The notes under the pieces are model-generated. The model was not told where the DNA came from. It ran no database searches and saw nothing but the letters and a program-made list of their open reading frames with translations. A DNA stretch of 64,000 bases from assembly GCA_030549205.1 (NCBI GenBank), contig JAUKTV010000012.1, positions 124,001 through 188,000 on the forward strand, written 5' to 3'. Positions 13,346 through 24,186 of this stretch are shown in pieces; position 1 is the first letter of the stretch; every line of letters starts with the position of its first letter. The DNA comes from Apiosordaria backusii. Taxonomy: Eukaryota; Ascomycota; Sordariomycetes; Sordariales; Lasiosphaeriaceae. Both the position numbers and the translations under genes were made by a program.

Positions 13346-14950
13346 AAGAATAGGCCTATAGAGGAAAGGTTAATAAAGGAATAGATTAGAAAACTACCTT
13401 CTTTATATTTAATTTTCCTTTATAAATTAGTTTATAAAAGTAATTACTTAACATTTAAATATATAGGCCTTAACGCCTTATATACCTTGTATTTTAGTTT
13501 TTTAATTAGCTAGTTAGTTTATTAATTTTAGCTTACTATAGTAGGCTTTAGATTTAAATCTAAGCTTATTACTTACTATAAGTAGAGAAAGGGTATTAAA
13601 CTAAGTCCCTATAAGGCTTAAGTTTATAGTAGGTAGCTGCTATTATATTATATAGTAGAAGTTTAAATTGAAAAGCCTACCTATTAGCTATCCGGCATTT
13701 ACCTGGTATCTTACTTTATTATAGGGCTATTTAAAGGCCTATATCCTATTAACTAATAGGCTAAATTGCCTGTAATTTTATATATAGGCTATTAAGGCCT
13801 ACTACTGTAAATAGTATAAGTAGCCTAATCCTAACCTTACAATAACCTGCACTTTAGGTTAAAGGTATTAGGTTTCGTAGTCCTTTTATATAGCTATAAG
13901 TCGATTATTAAAAAGCTATAAACTATATTAACTTAGCTACCTATAAGACCTATAGTTAACTACTGGACTAGCTAAATTGGCCTAGAATTGGTAGGCCTAT
14001 AGTTAAGTAGGTATATTACTACTATACTAAATTATAGGCCTATAGGCCCTATAGGTCTAGAGCTATAGAGGGTTTAATAAGTAGTTTATAGGGCTTAGCA
14101 AACCTTAGAGTTAACTAAGCTATACTATAGCTTATTTGCCTATTAGGGTATGTAAGGCACTATATATCAGTCAGTAGGTATATGGTAGAGGTCAAGTATA
14201 AACCTTACTATAGAGATTATTATAGTAGATTTATAGAAGGCTAGCACTATAATACAATTATTTACCCACTATATTTCTATCTTGCAGTACCTGCAAGGTA
14301 CTGTATTTTAGTACCTTAGCACTAAGCTATAGGTATTACGTGTAAGACTTTCGCTGCACTGTGAGCTAGTGTGTGAGCACTAATTACAGGGCCCTTAGGC
14401 CTGTAATTAGCTATACCTATTCTAATAATTAAGTAATTAAATAATAAGTAAGTAGATTAATTAACTATATAATATATTAAAAAAGTATTAAAGTATATAT
14501 TAAAAGTTAAAATATAAGGTAAGTTTTGATAAGAGCAAAGACCTTTATATATATATCAATCTTCTTATTAAAAGCCTTCTATTATTTTACTATTCAATCT
14601 TTTCTTTTACTATAATCTTTTTTTTTAATAAACCTTTCAATAGTTAAAGAATTTAAATAGCTCTCAATAGTTTATAAAGCTTACTATAATAATAAAAACA
14701 AAGTTTCTATGCTAAAAGTTTAACTTTTAAACCATACTAAACTAAAACCTTACTTTTTAATATATTAAAAAAAAACCTCTTTAAATCTTTACTAAATTTT
14801 ACTGTAATTTTAAGTTACTATTACTTACATAATATATTATTATATATTAAAATATTAACTTACAAATTAAAACTAATAATTAAATATTTTAATTTCAGAT
14901 TTTATTATTAAAATAAAATTATATTTATTAATAATGAATATTATATAAAT
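13346..14950. repeat. AT-rich remnant, including an 11-bp inverted repeat
   Basis: RIP-type DNA downstream of the Copia RNase H, presumably containing its 3' non-coding end and LTR. A perfect inverted repeat lies at 14380-14410 (arms CTAATTACAGG and CCTGTAATTAG, 9-nt loop). No coding content is recognised. Confidence 0.5.
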
Positions 14951-15470
14951 AAGCAGCGTGCTTCACCCCCCTCGCTATATCCAATAGGCTCAACACCTGG
15001 CGAGTCAGTACCAGTGCTCGATCCACGACATACCAGGCTGGAAGTGATGTTCCCCGGTGTTAGCTCTCTGTGAAATTCGAACGTCTAGTACCCTAGTCGG
15101 GGATCTTGTGTATATGGGCTATGAGGAGAGGCGCAGACGGTCGCAACCGGTCTCTAAGAGACAGGTGACCCTGAGGTGCTTAGGGATAAACCAGCGGCAG
15201 GTTTTCCGGACCCTTGTAAGGAGAATCGCTAGGGTAAAAGGGAAGAGGGTCAGCTGCAATTCTTTCACCAGGTCTCTAACGAATCGCAGAACCGAGATTC
15301 TTATTTCGGGGTGGCCTGTGGCTGACGCGGCAAGTACGGTTGGGTTAGTTTATGGAAAGAGGCGCACTGGAGCTGGTCTGGAGGGTCGAGCACCTGTCCG
15401 TTTTCATCGTACTGGGTGACTCTATCGTGAGCTCGTAAAGGGATAACAGACTACTTATCAGTTGCTAATG
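14951..15470. other. Unidentified segment of normal GC at the edge of the RIP block
   Basis: Base composition changes within a few bases near 14,950 from almost pure AT to balanced sequence. The segment allows an uninterrupted plus-strand reading of 120 residues (15057-15419; very rich in Arg, Ser, Gly and Val), starting with TTG rather than ATG. I do not recognise it as rRNA, tRNA or any protein family. It may be the end of a mobile element (for example an untranslated LINE leader) or unique sequence. Confidence 0.35.
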
Positions 15471-15608
15471 ATGTAGATTTGTCGAGAAAGCGGGGGCCCT
15501 CTTTCCGTTTGTACTTCCAGCCCTGCAAGGAATTTCGGCAGACACCCTACACTTGGACGAGACTAGAAGAGGCGTCGAGGTATGCATTGCCGCATCCGCA
15601 TTTGGAAC

Positions 15609-17658
15609 CAGCGTGGGCAACAAGCCAAGCCAAGTAAGCCTGGCCCCAGGCTTGACTTGCTTGTGCTTTTTGGACCAAAGGCTTGCTTGACGGTATTCAC
15701 GGCTTGGCTCGGCTTGCGACTTGCAAGCCAGTGCCAAGAGGCTATTCCCCACACTGAAAAAAGCATCACCGGTGCTAACCTTGGTGTTGACCCTCTGCCT
15801 TTTAGCCCCCTGAACCTCCCATAACCTTCCATCTCCCAGTATTACGCCTTCTCCCACTGCTTCAAACACTCCACCATATTGATTGCCTCCTCATCCAATC
15901 TATGGGGTTGAAGCCCAACAGTGTGCTTGGCCCTGCTGAATACTCTCTCGCACTCTGAGGACATCGCCGGTATTGTTAAGAGGTCCAAGGCCATGGTGGA
16001 GAGCCGTGGGAAGTGCTTCCTTCTGTCTATCCACCAAGCTGTGGCATTACTAACCGGTTGAACGTGCTTGGCGAGGTAGTTGTTGATTTCATTCCGTACG
16101 GTGGTTGGGGGATGAAGCTGATAGAAATCGTGCTCAATGAGAGGGTTGACTTTCTCACGAAGGCGTTGGCTCGGCTGTTGACTGGCCTGTGAAAACTGCT
16201 GGTCTTCAATGTCATGGCCAGTGTACGGTAGTTATCCTCAAAGAACGCCCTGAACAGCGCTTCGATATCCCTGGCTTGTTGAGGTCGCAAATAAGCCTTG
16301 ATCCAAGCAAGTCGATAGCCAGGATGTAGAATAAAAGCAGACCAATAGGCAGGATGCCCTTCCATTAAGCTCACGTATTCCTGAAGCTTCTGAATAGCAA
16401 AGTTAAGGCTTCTTTGGATGTATCGAACCTCGGTATCGCCAAGCTCGAAGGGAGGCGCCTCGCTAGAATCCGTAGTAGGGACTTGAATAAGCTTGATATT
16501 AGGCGGCAGGAGATGACGGTATGGGCGCCCAGGCAACTAAGGGCTCCCAGTCGCCTTGAAGTAATTGATCTGCTTTATCCATTCGCTTTTTTTCGATAGG
16601 CTCACGTAACGAGATATTGCAAAAGAGGCCAACTTGATCGCGAAGTCGGATAGCACGGTCGATCATCAAGTACACAGAATTCCACCTGGTCTCATTGTCG
16701 GTAACCAACTGCTCGAAAGGAAGATGCCCAGGAGAAACCACAATGCCGTATTCCTTAAGCTCGTCGTCGCTTAGCCGGCCATGAACGATATCGGAGAACT
16801 TATCTCGGCGTTGAGGGCTACGGCGAACAAAGTGGACGACGTTGTGTAGCTTCCCTACAGGGCCCAGCTTACGCCAGGCATTGAGAAACCGATCCTCCTC
16901 CTCGAGAGAGATCCTCGGCTGCTTCCTTATCGAGGCTCTTTAGGATATCCTTATTATCACCCTCAAGGAAGGCTTTGGCAACGAGGTTGATGATGTGACC
17001 AAAGCAACGAATTCGGCGTTGGTCCCGAAGACATTCAGCCTCAATATCGCTGCAGGCCGACAGCAGTGTGCGAAAGGTATAGTAGAGGCAGGTGTTGTTG
17101 GTCGCGGCATTATCTGACTGGAAATAGCCAGCAATACCAATATCTATACCAAAACTGAGCATCGCCTTCTTCAATACCAGGGAAACGTTCTCTCCACGGT
17201 GAATTCCTTTGACTCGGTAGATGCCGAGGAGAGGACAATGTAAGGAGTTGCGATCGTCGAGAAAGTGGGCGATAACGGCCAACAAAGAGAATCCATTAGG
17301 AGAGGTCCAAATGTCGAAGGATATATGGATCTTGGTGATGGCCGTTGCCAGCAATTGCTTCAGTAGGCGACTCTCCCGGGTATACCGCTCCTCATCCTTC
17401 GAATACCTTGCTAGTCCGCTGCAATGGCTCGAGAATAGACTTGACGATGGCCAGTATGGCCCAGTTAGAGGGGAGCAGTTGATCAGCTACTGGGAGGCGC
17501 TTGTGAATATCCTTCTCTTGCAAGGCCTTCCTGCAGAAGTGATCTACCTCACGGTGTTGAGGGAGGCGGCAGTGACCGTCCTTATTCTGCTCTCCTCTGT
17601 CTGGAACCGGCGGATGACCGTGTTCTGAATCGCTCGTCTGATCGCTGTCGCCGATGGA
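15609..17658 (-). mobile_element. hAT-superfamily DNA transposon, decayed, one end visible
   Basis: Contains the transposase pseudogene below. At its low-coordinate end a CAGCGTGGGC terminus at 15609 is followed by many copies of AAGCC/GGCTTG over about 150 bp. Such subterminal hexamer arrays are typical of hAT ends, where transposase binds. No matching inverted terminus or 8-bp target duplication was found upstream, so the 5' end appears lost or diverged. Confidence 0.55.
15842..17658 (-). pseudogene. hAT transposase pseudogene (RNase H-like fold, C-terminal dimerisation domain)
   Basis: Read from high to low coordinates, the frames give in order: an N-terminal stretch before the catalytic domain (to 17,390); the hAT block KIHISFDIWTSPNG near 17,330; a CFGHIINLV block near 17,000; an ETRWNS block near 16,690; and the dimerisation domain near 15,850-15,990 with LTIPAMSSECERVFS. 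Stop TAA at 15842-15844. Conserved blocks fall in different frames, with breaks near 17,380 and 16,900 and further ones near 16,530 and 16,130, so at least two to four indels disrupt it. Unlike the Gypsy and Copia copies it is not AT-shifted, so it decayed by indels rather than heavy RIP. No BED zinc finger was recognised upstream. Confidence 0.85.
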
Positions 17659-17782
17659 TTATACAGAGAAAGAGACGGAGAAGAGTAGTAAATTAGAGCA
17701 TGCTACGAACAACTAAACCTGTTGAACATTGTTCCTCCAGTGCCCCTCCTTCTCACAAACAGGTCGCCATATGTCCGGAGCG

Positions 17783-18877
17783 CTACTTGGCCCCCAATCG
17801 GCCTTCGGCCACGAGCCGCTCGATCTCGATGCGTGCTTCAGAACGCGCCTCGGCCACACGCCTCTCGGCCTCGGCCGCACACCTCTCGGCCTCGCTGCGC
17901 TCCTCAGCCACACGCCGCTCTGCCTCCTCGTAGGGGTTTTCCTCTCGATCCGTTACCTGCATGGTAAATTTTGCTGGGCTGTGGAGATGGCGAGCTCTGC
18001 GGAAGATGGCCCGAAGTCGCTCGAAAGTTATGGTGATTGTGGGATTCCTATTGGAATGTTAGATCTGTTGTGTTGCCCGAAATAAAGAAACGACAAACCT
18101 TGTGACCCCAGCAGCCAACTCAACAGTCGAGGGGCGACAAAACGCTGTTGGTACACCAGCCAAACTGACGAAGTCAGAGAGATAGAGATCAACCTGTCCA
18201 ACAGGTTGTTGAACAAGATCATCATCATGGTACAGTTCAGAATGCTGCACCCAGCCGCTTGAAGGACTGCCCGCTACCAGCAGACTAACCCACGCCTTTT
18301 TCATATGGGGATATTGAAGATCAAGGATCAGAGCGACTCGGATCTTGCCGTCTGAGCAGTTGATGTATTGGCGCGCCTTCCTTTCCACATGTTTCCGTGG
18401 CTCGCTCTACGAGACCTCGCAAACCAAAGATGGCAGAGCGCCCGCCTGGCCGAGCGAAACATCGGCTTGTTTATGGATCTTCCTTTCGTGTAGAATGTTA
18501 AAGGTACCCCTCTCTTCGATAGACTGCATTAGGCGGCGAATTGTGGGATCATCCGTGGTGGCAACACGCTCCGCAAGACGGTTTTTGATGTAGTCTCGAA
18601 GGCCAGCTTGAACCTGATAATGGAACTCGGATTCGCCCATGATGTCGATATGTACCGTGCCAGATTCGTAGTCGTACTCGAATCGGCGGATTTTGCTTTG
18701 GTCGAGTTCGACCAGTTGGGTGTCCAGCTCTTCAAAAAGATAGTCGAGTCTGTCTGCCTGCCACTGGAAGCTAAGAATCGACTCGCTGCCGCGGTGGCGA
18801 GCGTTGATGATGTATGCGATGATCTCCTCAATCGTGGAAAAGTCTAGCCAAACCTGTGAGGTGTCAGCATCTGCCAT
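17783..18877 (-). pseudogene. PD-(D/E)XK nuclease-like protein with one nonsense codon
   Basis: Two exons, 18877-18099 and 18047-17783, joined across a 51-nt intron (GTTTGT...TCTAAC...ATAG). Total length is 1044 nt, 347 codons plus stop. A TAG at 18409-18407 interrupts the motif between CEVS and SEPRKH, where this type of sequence has Trp; TGG to TAG on the coding strand is CpA to TpA on the other, the RIP context. The pattern KQADVSL...PSLVCEVS, with Asp and a following Glu-x-Ser, resembles the catalytic core of Uma2/PD-(D/E)XK-type proteins seen as repeated families in fungi (inference). The C terminus is an Ala/Glu/Arg coiled coil of repeated ERRVAE-like units (about 17,790-17,930). An upstream in-frame ATG at 18949 would add a hydrophobic N terminus, but the Met at 18877 fits better. 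Confidence 0.7.
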
Positions 18878-19034
18878 CTGCGCAAGGGAGAAAGAAAAAA
18901 GAAAGGGGGAGAAGTACAGGCTCAATATGACCGCTACCTGGCGAAGCAAGCGGCCTTGCCGGCAAAGCGGGGGGGGTTTGCGACGCCATTGCTGGTGTTA
19001 ATGGGGAGTCAGGTTGGGGAGGAGGAGGGTGGGA

Positions 19035-19198
19035 TGTTATGGCACTGGCGCAGTGGCCCCACTTGCCAGGACCTTATCTTATCAAAGCCCCACATCCCTG
19101 CTTGCATGGTCCAAGCTCTCACAAGCTCGCTGCTATGGTTCTGACCTTACATTCTATGATCCAGCACTCTTTACCTCTGTCAGTTTGGGATCACAACA
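19035..19198. repeat. Possible solo LTR related to the Gypsy element
   Basis: Begins TGTTATGGCACTGGC, 15 bases identical to the start of the right Gypsy LTR at 12352, and ends ATCACAACA, giving near-inverted termini. The interior is different and shorter (164 bp). The flanks TGGGA and TGGTG match at only three of five positions, so a target duplication is not established. It may be a related family. Confidence 0.4.
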
Positions 19199-20136
19199 TG
19201 GTGTGATGAGACATGATATTCCAGGGAAGCAAAGTGGACCACTGTCTTGAAATAAAAAAAAGGTATTTTATTACGGTAAGTATAGCTGAACGGTCCTTAA
19301 ACCTACTTCAGCTTAAGGTAATACTTACTGCGCTTACCCTTTATTTACCTTCTGAGACCAATACGGATTGAGCCAAAAAATGTTATTGGGTGTGACTATA
19401 TAGGTAGCTACCTAGATGTTTATTGATGACTGAGATGGCTGGGCTATGTGCCTTGGCGGTTTACTGTGACCAATTTATGGAAGTCGAAGTTCTTCCAGTG
19501 AAAAGGCTCGCCAGTTAAGAAAATTATAGATAATGTTGTGGTGTCAAGAAGCTGCGTTCTGAGTATCTTGAAGATGAAACCTAGGCACTATGTGATCTCC
19601 GAGTCCAGCTTCATCTTGGGGAGCCTCAAGACCCAGGCCACATGGCATCCAGCTAAAAAATATAACGGCAAGTACCACAAAGAAGTACGAACCAAGCTGG
19701 ATCGCCCTTAAAGGTATCAAAACTCCAGTTGCTTTGAAGGTTGGGTTGTATTGTGAAAACTTGTTCCAGGCAGCTGGTGCTTGTCCAACTGCCTTTTACG
19801 GCTTTGTACCTTCAATCTCTCAAACTTGACAGGAGTCACTAGTTGTGTCAAACCTGCCGTGTTTGAGCCTTGCCAAAAACAAAAACATTGACATCATCCT
19901 TCCACGTGTTTTTCCCAGCAGCACGCCATCTGCCTGCCATCTAAAGTTGCTAGCGTAGCTGACGCCACGATCCCCACAGACTCGGGCAACACGAGAGCTT
20001 GATTTTGGTCCCAAAGAGAAGTCCTTCTGGTAGACAACCAAGGATCAGAGGTTAACCCCGTCTCGTCATTATTTTGAAACCAAAACTGCAGCATCATCTA
20101 TCAGCTTACATCCAACAACCATTACTCAATATCAAC
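19199..20136. other. Intergenic, no gene; imperfect inverted repeat and palindrome
   Basis: Holds an A-rich run (about 19,250), a partially paired inverted repeat at 19275-19331 (arms GTAAGTATAGCTGAA and TTCAGCTT..ATACTTAC), and a perfect 14-bp palindrome TAGGTAGCTACCTA at 19401-19414. The remainder would include the promoter of the proline-rich gene. No coding signal is seen. Confidence 0.6.
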
Positions 20137-21509
20137 ATGCCGCACGTCGACCGAGAAACATCACCCATCGATAGCATCGAGTTCGATCCTCCAAAACGAT
20201 ACCCACCTACCTCACTGTCCACAAACTCGGGTTCCACCCTTTCATCACTTTCCACCCTTTCATCGCTTTCCCGAACTCCCACACCACCTGAAATATCGCC
20301 CCCATTCCAACTACCACCCCGCCGCCATCCCGTTCCAGCTCTGCCGCCGCAACACATCTCCCTCTCCCGCAGTCTTGAGTTCAACCCTCCACGAACCAGA
20401 GCCGGCGCGCCCCCGCCCGAGCTCAACGATATCCCCCGATTAAATCGCTATGCTCCATCCCCTCCATATGGCCCGCCCTCACCCGAGCTCGATGCTATCC
20501 CCCGAGTGAATCGCTATGCCCCGTCCCCACCATACGTCCCGCCGTCAGAATACTCCCCTCCGCCTCCCTCGCCTGTCCATGCCGCCCCCCTCGAACTTTT
20601 GCCTGGGCGCGCCATCAGCCGACTAGGTTCTGGACACCGGGACAGGAGGACTGGCATAAGGCTCCGCTGGATATACCGTTGATGAGTCCTGGGGAGTACC
20701 GCGCTTGGGAAAAGGCAAAGAATGGGGAGGCTTGTCAGTCGTACACGATGTATATCTCTGCTTTTAAGCGGAAGGCGAAGGGGCTGGTTCCTGTGCCTTG
20801 TCGGCGGTTGCCGGATGGGAGGGAGGTGCCGATGAGGAAGGTGGGGGGGGAGTGGGTGCTGGCGGAGGAGGGTGCTGTCAATGGGGTTGAGGGTGGCAAG
20901 ACTAAAGATGACAACAAGAAGGTGAGCACGGGGGCTACCATGAAGATCAAAAGAGGCAAGACCGGAGCGAAAAACACGGAGGTCAAGGAGACAGATGACT
21001 CTATGGTGGACACAAAGGGCGGTGACGTGGTAACCCAGAGCGAAGAGGTCAGCGGTGGAAGTAGTTGGAGGAGGAGACTCATTAGAGGAGGACCCTACTC
21101 TTTGGTTACGGACGTGAAGAGAAAGAGGAGGGACCTCAGCAGCGGGGATAGTGTGGACGGGCCTGGTGATAACAGGGTCAAGAGAAGATCAGTGTCGCTC
21201 GACGAGGAAGGCAGTGACGACCAGATTTATCTATGGTTTGAGAGCAGTGACTCTGGGGGTTCCAATTCTGGGGAGAAGATGGAAGGGGTGGAGTTGACGG
21301 CCCCTGGGATCAATATGGATGGGGCAAATGGAGGAGAAGGCTATGGTGGTGCCGGAGGGTTGGAGCCAGTCGGGATGGTAGGAACAGTGACACGGACACT
21401 CAAGAGTGGGTTCACTCAACATGTGAAAATAGTTGGAAGGTTCACTCCTGCTAAAAGGAAGGGTGTTGGAGAGAATGCAAACTGGGGGTGGCTCGACGAG
21501 GTGGAATAA
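20137..21509 (+). CDS. Proline-rich orphan protein, frame break near 20,620-20,680
   Basis: The first frame starts at ATG 20137 and runs to a TGA at 20680. It is rich in Pro and Ser and carries two copies of an ELxxIPRxNRYAPSPPY unit (about 20,418-20,550). The second frame, open to TAA at 21507-21509, continues with a better-structured segment (WHKAPLDIPLMSPGEYRAW, then a Lys/Gly/Glu-rich tail). In this second frame readable text begins upstream, near FWTPGQEDWHK at about 20,630, so the two frames probably belong to one gene broken by a one-base indel or joined by an unrecognised short intron. No family is recognised. It looks like a disordered, possibly nuclear protein (many KRK clusters near 21,110). 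Confidence is moderate that it is expressed, low for structure. Confidence 0.5.
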
Positions 21510-21734
21510 TGAAAGCGAAGGACCGAGGTTTATTGGTTATCGAGAGGAATATGATAGCGAGTGTGTCTAGAGGTGATTATCCAACTTCCATAGACAGAAT
21601 ACTTTGGGTATCTTCTCGGTACCAGCCACGAATACGATTGAAGGATGTAAACGGGTGGACAGCAACCGGGTGGCGATGTTGATAACGGATGTCGAGAATG
21701 TGTAGATATTGTTCAATCCGGATAGACGCCAATG

Positions 21735-22995
21735 TCAATTCCCTCCTCCATCCCCAGTCAGATACTGCTTCATCAGTGCAACCAGCTGTTCGCCTGATGG
21801 ATCTTGGGAGAGGAAGACCACATTCACCGCCGCGAAACTAAGTGTTGCATCAATGTCAGTATGTGATCTCAGCTCGTGTGTTGTATTGCAGCGATCAAAT
21901 AGGAGAGAACATACGCAGCGGTAGCAGCAAACACCTCTATCCTCCTTGCCTTTGTCATGATTGCCAGTGCAATCGCGAAGACGGCAGAGAATAACACCAA
22001 GGCCATGAACTTGAACCTGTTGTTGTCGCCCAAGAAGTAGAGGACTACGATGCTCAGGACTGGGAGCAAGGCCGCAACGACGGTGACGATTGTCTCGATG
22101 ACCATTTGAAGGTGGGACTCCCGGTAGGCGTAGATACCGGTGCCGAGGTTTTTGGCTGCGTCTTCGGGATCCTGGTTTGTGAGTGGTTGGACGGGAACAA
22201 ATATGACAGGAAGAAGTAGATACCTTGAGCGTTTCACCAAACAATCTGTGATACCAGGGGAATATGATATCGTTGACCCATCGGGAGAGACGATCCAGTG
22301 GCACCCGTGGTTTGATGGCCATCAGATCACCCTCGAACTCGGGGTCCCAGGCAAACTGGTCTGGGCCGTGTATGGGGTAGTTCCCGTTGTCGGCACGGCC
22401 AATCCACTCACGGAGGAAAGTGAGGTCTTGGAAGTTAGGGCGGTCGAGTTTGGCGAGGGAGACTTGGGTGAGGAGCGCTTTGTCTAAGTGGTAGGGTATC
22501 AGTATTTGGCCAACAGCGGTGAACTAGGACAAAAAGGGGATATTTACTGTAGGCAGCTAACTTCTGTTGAATGATTTGCATAGTCGCCCACTGTTGGCCT
22601 GCTTCCGGGTCCATGGGATGTGCCATGGTGACCCAGTCCCTGTCGAAGAACTGGCGTTTTGGACATGAATGAGTTCGATCCCTGGCAGCTAACTTCTCCA
22701 GGTGCCGCTGCAGGAAGATAATCTCGGCTTGTTGGTAGAGCAAGCTGAGGTAATTGAGGTGTTTGAAACGGCGAAAAATGGCATACTCGTCTTGCCTGGC
22801 CAGGAATCTTGCCAACTTGGCATAGCCTTTGCTACCCGGATCGGGGTTTGTATTGGAATTGTCATTGTTGGTTGTCCCGTGTTCCGCTGTCGTTTCATCG
22901 GGGTTCTCAGTATCCTCGGGCGGAGGACTAGTGTTCTGGCCTCCCTCATTCGTGGTTGCTTGTAGATTTGTCGGAGGTTGAGCCTCGGGCACCAT
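21735..22995 (-). CDS. DUF6594 membrane protein
   Basis: Four exons: 22995-22548, 22483-22224, 22171-21915, 21837-21735. Introns are 64, 52 and 77 nt with clean GT/AG ends; the total is 1068 nt, 355 residues. After a Pro/Thr/Asn-rich N terminus comes the family block GYAKLARFLA.....IFRRFKHLNYLSLLY (about residues 55-90). A central region of charged helices follows. The C terminus has three hydrophobic segments: TIVTVVAALLPVLSIVVLYF, FMALVLFSAVFAIALAIM and, across the last intron, VFAATAAFAAVNVVFL. This order is characteristic of fungal DUF6594 proteins, which are abundant in filamentous ascomycetes and have no established function. It probably resides in a membrane. The upstream region 22996-24186 separates it from the retropepsin-like gene. 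Confidence 0.85.
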
Positions 22996-24186
22996 CTTAC
23001 ATCCACGATCAAATATTCAGAAGTTCGAAGGGAAAGCAACAAAAGGAAGCCGGAGAAGCACTGAGCGGGCTGTTCACGACGTTATAACCTGTGCGGGGAA
23101 ACGGAAAGACTCGACGCAGCAAGTGAAACCAGCTCATGTAGTATCAGTGTTACACACAGCAAGTTTACAAACTATTGGCTGCCACCTTTCAAAGACCGCT
23201 GCAGTGATAATTCATTGGCTTAGAGACTTGGACAAGGCTCTCAATGTTCCAGAGTTGGAAAGACACGTTCGCGACCTACCGGCTGCTTACATGTGTTTGT
23301 GTCTCACCAGATGGACAATGGCCTGCAATGTAACGTGCGCAGGATACGAGAAGTGAAAAAGGCATGTTGTTTCCAAGCTCCCAAAAAGACTTGAATTTCT
23401 AGGTACCCATGCAATGCCACATTTCAGTACACCTCGACATGACCAATCCATTGTTTACTTTGCAAGAAAGGGGTTCAGGGGGAAATCGGTGACTACGGGT
23501 GGTCCGTGCGTGGGGTCTCTGAACATGGAGGACAAAAGCCTGTCCAGTGAAGATTGTAGGATTCAGAGATACATAAGCTTAGTGTCTACAGATGAAATGG
23601 TGAGGCTGAGACCAAAACAAGGCCAAACTGCTCCTAATAAGTTGCACAGATTGAATTGAAATTTACATTTTCACGCTGAATGTGGCCACATCCTGCAACA
23701 TGCCAGGTGCTCCAATCTGGGACTTTGCCTGGCACATTCCATATGAACGAGCGTGCCAAACATCCTGACTAGAGGCATCATATCGGAAACGAACACTCAA
23801 AACTGGAATTTCAGTTGTATCCGGTTGCTGTTTCATAGGTACTGTGGTAAAATGCAAAGTGATTTGTGCCAGCACTGAGTTGACAATGACGTGAAACTCA
23901 CCTGCTGAGTAGTCACCTAGTCACCCATGACATGAATGCAAGAGTATAATCCATTTGTCATTACGTGTCAGACGGTTGGTCTTTTCTTAGAGTCATTTGT
24001 ATCATCATGGAAATCAAACAGTCGATATCTGAAGTGTCATGTAGGTCATGATAGAGTTAGCATGCTGGTTAAATAGAGCGGTTTCCACACCTCTCATCCA
24101 GAAGCAGCAAAGGAACCGTAAGTAATTTCCTGAACTTAATCTACACAGGAATTCTGCATTTACTCAAGACTTAACAACGAAACAAC
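22996..24186. other. Intergenic, no gene seen
   Basis: Nearly 1.2 kb with many stops on both strands. It would contain the divergent promoters of the DUF6594 gene and of the gene at 24187. Short frames at 23123 and 23414 have no codon structure or family resemblance and are not annotated. Confidence 0.6.

Larger units (their letters stand above)
1..14950. repeat. AT-rich, RIP-degraded repeat block
   Basis: Very low GC, dense TA dinucleotides and stop codons in every frame, ending abruptly near 14,950. Wherever duplicated copies can be compared inside the block (the two LTRs; the 33-bp repeat at 4206), they differ only by transitions, the signature of repeat-induced point mutation. It contains retrotransposon remnants and no intact gene. 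The composition and the transition bias are seen directly; the RIP mechanism is inferred from what is known of sordariomycetes. The block is probably constitutive heterochromatin. Confidence 0.9.

Noticed and set aside
15057..15419. 120-codon plus-strand frame near the composition boundary
   Set aside because: Starts with TTG, and no family or fold is evident. Kept only as an unidentified segment.
14951..15470. rRNA or tRNA fragment
   Set aside because: Looked for small- and large-subunit rRNA signatures and tRNA arms; none recognised. No tRNA, 5S rRNA or CRISPR-type array was seen anywhere in the window.
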